From Hofstenia miamia (Eukaryota > Xenacoelomorpha > Acoela > Hofsteniidae): a DNA stretch of 64,000 bases. The position numbers and the translations under genes were made by a program. Positions 59,660 to 64,000 of the stretch are shown piece by piece. Within the stretch, counting starts at the first letter, position 1. The number at the start of each line of letters is the position of its first letter. Below the pieces are notes generated by a model, which ran no database searches, was not told where the DNA came from, and saw nothing but the letters and a program-made list of their open reading frames with translations. The stretch lies in assembly GCA_900660155.1 (NCBI GenBank), contig CABFPE010000004.1:3340189-3404188 (forward strand), read 5' to 3'.

Positions 59660-61222
59660 GCCAACAGTTGTTTGATTCCCAGCTGAGACCCCTCCATATA
59701 CAACTTCTCAATCAGGTAAACAACATAATCGCTTCGTTTGCACGCATTCTCAACACATTTTTCTTAATCAGGAAAGCATCTAATGACTAATGCACAGTTC
59801 AATAGCCTTTCTACACACTTTAGTTTGATTATGTAATAAGAAATATGACATAAATGACCCAGGACAGACTCTACCTCAAGGATTTGTAAATGTAGTGGAC
59901 ATATTTGTAGTAGCATTAAAAAAATTGATGGATATTTGAGTAACATTACAATAATATATTGCACTTTTTTATACCTCATTTCGACGTAACAATTCAACTG
60001 TTGTCAAATAGATTTATATAATTATCGTTTTATGCCACTTAAAAAAGTGAATTCTTGTAAATGGAGCAAACTTATTTTTTAGAATTATATAAGTATTTCT
60101 CCTTTGTTATTTACTTGGCTCAGTCATTGATAGCGGTTAAGAGTATTAGTGTTAAAAACATAGACTTTATAATTATCGTTTTTGATAATTATGAAAGTAA
60201 TTCGCATTACGCAATCGCTAAATTTTAGAACGTATTCTTAAGCCACAATTTTTTTACATTTCTTAGCGTTATAAAACACACCAAATACCGCCATTCAAAA
60301 GAGCAAGCATCAGCGCCAGGCAGCAAATGATGAAAATCGTCATTTTTTTCTTCACAGTATATAGACCTCTTGCGACACAGTTTTGTAACTTAGATTTGAT
60401 ATTTCATGCTGACATTTTATTTCACAAAATCCAACTAAATCCCAGTAAGAACAAAGCTATCAAAACGACATTAGTTTAATACCAAAACGACGTCGTTATT
60501 TGCAACATCAAACGCTACTAAAACGACAAAGAACATGTAATTATTATGGAAACAAACTAATTTCCATTTTTTCACTGAAATTTCGATGCACTTTCAACTA
60601 ACATGCGAACATTCTTCTAAAATTTCTTAAAAATTTTATATATTGATTTGTACAAAAGCATGAATTACAATTGCTGTGATTATAATAAATGCTATTGTAG
60701 AAAACACATTGCATTTGGATATTTGAGATTACAGTGCTAAATTAATAATTTTAAGTTGCGAAATACTTTAAGACAATAAAATTCTAGCAATAAATACTTT
60801 GCAAACTTTGTACAATTTACGCCAAAATATCGACATTAAAACGATACAAATATTTATTGAACGACACATTTACGCTACTACGATGTCAGACCGACGTCGT
60901 AACGATGAAATTGTTCTATCTGGGAATAGTAAAGTAAACTTTTCGTATTTTAATGCTTTCACAGAGAGTTTCAAATTGAAAAATTAAATACACAAAAGCA
61001 TCTTTATCTAATATATGTTTCTGAATGTTTTTTTTGCCTGTTAGAATAGTAGAATTAATTATATTAAAAAAGGAATGCAAATTTGTTGTTTGAATTTGCT
61101 ATTTGTTTAAATAAATATGAATAAGCTTATTTTACAATAAATGGCATTCCTGAATTTCTAAAATAATAAGGTAACTTCACTTAAATATAATAGACAATGC
61201 TGTTGATTATAAGTCTATATTT
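59660..61222. other. AT-rich intergenic stretch
   Basis: No gene. AAAACGAC recurs four times between 60460 and 60530 and again in part near 60837; otherwise nothing was seen. Confidence 0.35.
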
Positions 61223-61300
61223 TTAACAGTAGAAAGACGGGATTTTCGTTACACCTAAAAGGACGGCTGCGGTCATTTTGACCGCTTATTCTTAAATTCT
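61223..61300. mobile_element. piggyBac-type left end
   Basis: TTAA (61223-61226) is followed by CAGTAGAAAGACGGGATTTT and then the palindrome GGTCATTTTGACC (61271-61283), matching the end organisation of the elements at 13.8 and 28.5 kb. No clear right end was found, so the element is probably truncated. Confidence 0.5.
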
Positions 61301-61738
61301 ATTCTTTGCATCCACCTGAATAGTAGTCAAAGGTTAACGAAGGTTTTTTAACACAATTAAAGATTTATTAATTGCTAAAAATTCCTCCAAATCCAGAATC
61401 TGATGCTCGACGTTGTCATAGAATTCACCTCCGGATTTTCCTTGATAATCACCCAACTCAAGTAAGAATTGAAAGAAAATTGGCACGGAACGGCAATGCC
61501 GTCCTCTGGAATTCATTACACCAACTTAAATTGATAGACACACTATAACATTCTTTGCTGTGAAGTCGCGTGCATGTGTTGAAATGTCCTTCAGTGGGAG
61601 TAATGCAACTAATGAAATATTAATAAGTGAATTAGTCAATAACGCAAAAGTACCATAATATATTCATTGTTATGCTTAATACTCATTTATATTACATGCT
61701 TCGTTACTTATTACATTTAATTCTTATTTTTTCCAAAG

Positions 61739-61917
61739 GTAAAGTACAAAGTTTTGCATGTAAATTAAGAACAATAGTTTTTAAGTACTCTACAACAAAA
61801 GTGAATTGCTTGCTCTCCGCCAAAGAGAAGTATTGTAAAATGAAAAACGAGATATTATTGCAAGATCATAAAGTTGATAGAAATATATCTTCTTCTTTCT
61901 CAGAAGTTAAATGTTAA
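61739..61917 (+). CDS. candidate terminal exon, unknown gene
   Basis: The acceptor TTATTTTTTCCAAAG precedes 61739. The reading is then open to the stop at 61915: KVQSFACKLRTIVFKYSTTK, NCLLSAKEKYCKMKNEILLQ, DHKVDRNISSSFSEVKC. A Lys/Glu-rich helical tail of this kind closes many MADF/Myb-like DNA-binding proteins, but this is only a resemblance. A second open segment just upstream (about 61548-61645, RACVEMSFSGSNATNEILIS) might be the preceding exon. Confidence 0.35.
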
Positions 61918-62780
61918 ATTGAATTATTTCAATTCCATAACATTGATCCGCATGTGTTATTGCACGAGTTTGTTAAAATAGTTTTGAAGATAAATGAAGT
62001 TTGATATTATAGTTTGATATTTTATGTTAGTCAATAATTATTTCTGTAGGTAATAAGAGTGGTTGAAAATGAAATTGCATTTTACTATTATTAAATGTTT
62101 TTTAGGTTGCAGAAGATTTGTTATTAGATATTTTAGGATACAATTAGTGTAGTCAACAAAGTGACAGAAAATAAGATGATGTATCAAAAATGAAGTTTGT
62201 TTTGTTGAAATCAAACTTTTTACTAGGTGTAGCTTGGTCAAAAGACGTCGATACTCTGAAATTGCTGTCGTTTTTCTTATTATATATGAGTTACGAACAC
62301 GTGATATGAGTTGATAGTACCAGTCATGGCGTGTGGTCTGAAATAATTTTAATTATATTATATTTCATTTTAGGTTTTGATTGCCATCTGAAGCTATACA
62401 AAGTCCACAAAGCTTTCCTTTAGCTCGTGTCCACCACTCATGTTATATTAACATATTAGTCTTTATTTTAGGAGCCAACTTCTGATTGCAAAGGATTTAA
62501 TTAATATTACATATGTTATACATTAGATTGGAAAATGTAAATGTTAATTTTTCACACGTACGCATGATATGAAATTATTAAAACGACTAAGGTTAAGGAA
62601 TTTTAGGTTCAGAAACTCTTTAGTTCATTTGAAAATTCCTTTCATTTTTCCCTTAGGCTCAAATTGTTTGCGATTCTTCTGTATGTATTTTAGATCAAAA
62701 ACGAGGTTGTCAGAGATGTCCAAGAGATTTTGTAATTTTCTGTTTTAGGATAATGTTTGCAAAATAATAATATCTGGTCA
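61918..62780. other. AT-rich stretch with several TTTTAG acceptor-like sites
   Basis: No supportable exon; the acceptor-like sites are as frequent as chance allows in AT-rich DNA. Confidence 0.35.
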
Positions 62781-62793
62781 AATCCTCGCTTAT

Positions 62794-63900
62794 ATGCGGT
62801 GGATCAGCAGCGGTTGGCGAGGTATACAATGCTGGGTTGTATTCAACTACGCATATGTTGTTTTTAAACAATGGAAATGTGTGTCAGCTTCCATTCAATT
62901 CAACGTGTGTGGTTCATTTGGTCTACAAAATTCACGTTCTTTTCAGCTGGATGAAATTAATGACGTCCTGTCTGTGGTACTTTCGTTAATGATTTGGTCA
63001 AATTGTGAAGAATACATTTGGTGGTTAATGATGGAATATTAATGAAGAAACAAAAGATCCAAATTTAATGCAACATATTGGTACACTGATTATTGTGGCA
63101 TCCTTATTCTCTCTACTGGTTGCTGAAATCTGTATTACATCACTATTACATCACAACTAGCTCATGGATAGCATGTTGGTCCAAGAAGATCATTGGTTCT
63201 CGGAGAAGAAGTTCTTGACATCTCAGCTTGTCGTGCTTGTATTCTCACTCTCGCCTGTAACCAAGTTATAGAAGGAGTTAGTTTAATTATGCGTGCGAAC
63301 AGAAACACCTGCCAGAAGTTGGGATGTCAACGTGTTGATGTACAAATCCCCAAACCATTACAAGGAATCCATGATGCTTTCTTCGGATTACCAATGGAAC
63401 CATCAAGCTCACCAAAGTCTCATAGAGAAGGTTCAGTTACTCGTCAAAACAAATCCCCGCCTTCATTTGGAATCAGCAGAAGACTGGAAGGAAATCGCCA
63501 AGCCAATTCGAGCATCACTGGCCAATGCGAAAATTCTGTCACCAGAAGAATTAGATGATTATACCCCTTGGAAATTTTCGTTGTTCATACCGATAGTGAC
63601 CGTTAGCTTTGGAATTTATCTGCTCTTACACTGGGATGTCTAGTACGAAAGAAACTGTTTGCGATACTCCAGAACCCGTTACGACACCTACATGGCCTTC
63701 AAGGATCGTCCTGCTTGGTCGTAATCACGGATGAAGAAAATCACGGAACTTGGGAAGAAAAACAGGAGAAGAAGAAAAGCTCTAAACTCTGCGTGCTTAA
63801 AGAAAATGTGCTCTCTCGTTGGAACCGTGATGAAGATACTTTACCTCGTTTTGCTAGGCCTGTCATGTCTGTACCGCCCAACAACCATTACTAGACGGTT
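62794..63900 (+). pseudogene. decayed region for a membrane-anchored protein
   Basis: A G+C- and CpG-richer tract than the rest of the window, with protein-like text over about 1.1 kb. The best stretch (63293-63643) has a helical charged part (SLIEKVQLLVKTNPRLHLES, IAKPIRASLANAKILSPEEL) followed by a hydrophobic segment (FSLFIPIVTVSFGIYLLL), a likely membrane anchor. CQLPFNSTC at about 62882 is ectodomain-like. The family is not recognised; both a host membrane protein and an old envelope-like gene of a virus-related element are possible. It is broken in several places and runs close to the window edge. Confidence 0.35.
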
Positions 63901-64000
63901 CCGCAAGTAACAACTACATAAACTTTAGACTTTCGCTGCATGGTTGTGCATGGATACCTGGTAGATGTCGTGTTCAAAAACTCATAGACTTTTCTGCATT
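63901..64000. other. right edge, nothing recognised
   Basis: Too short to interpret. Confidence 0.3.

Noticed and set aside
61334-61516. 60-codon minus-strand open stretch with LGDYQ, resembling a word in the LINE ORF1 tract at 34.7 kb
   Set aside because: The similarity does not extend beyond about five residues; probably coincidence.
1-64000. tRNA, rRNA and CRISPR signals
   Set aside because: No B-box-like GGTTCGANTCC with a matching A-box, no rRNA-like GC-rich conserved blocks, and no regularly spaced direct repeats with unique spacers were seen.

Overview
The window is AT-rich, gene-poor nuclear DNA of an animal. Evidence for a eukaryote: one intact metazoan protein gene (Hikeshi), exon-like pieces with good splice sites, non-LTR retrotransposons with reverse transcriptase, and Tc1/mariner, hAT-like and piggyBac-like DNA transposons. 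There is no bacterial operon structure and no CRISPR. The mariner and LINE types suggest an invertebrate, perhaps an arthropod, but the species cannot be fixed from the sequence alone.

Layout. 0-12 kb: a mariner remnant, pieces of LINE ORF1 and ORF2 on the minus strand, a 440-bp exact duplication around a single N (probably an assembly seam), and a 716-bp hAT-type non-autonomous element with 8-bp target duplications. 12-24 kb: a candidate terminal exon, a short piggyBac-type element, a small hAT-like element, and two zones (about 14.8-16.2 and 21.4-21.9 kb) with many exact 12-bp tandem duplications, the second running up to a 1000-N gap. 24-35 kb: a 145-bp tandem repeat, a Tc1-type miniature element, a piggyBac deletion derivative, a mariner-superfamily transposase remnant, a hairpin element, and a LINE that appears to lack its endonuclease domain. 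36-39 kb: an unidentified splice-bounded exon candidate, the intact 197-residue Hikeshi gene (minus strand), and a Tc1-like element with about 95-bp inverted ends lying only 84 bp upstream of the Hikeshi start codon.

42-57 kb: small inverted-repeat elements, then the largest structure: a foldback-like element of about 9.9 kb (44.3-54.2 kb) with inverted arms of about 3 kb each. A 2.1-kb LINE fragment sits in its left arm. An 868-bp element with TTTGGCAAA-rich ends sits in its loop. The left part is strongly CpG-depleted. A decayed Tc1 transposase lies just downstream.

57-64 kb: a good candidate last exon of a plus-strand host gene at 58.7 kb, a repeat cluster containing CTGTGTACC, a piggyBac-type end, another candidate terminal exon, and a decayed reading region for a membrane-anchored protein at the right edge.

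Only Hikeshi can be named with confidence as a working host gene. Nearly everything else recognisable is a mobile element in some stage of decay.
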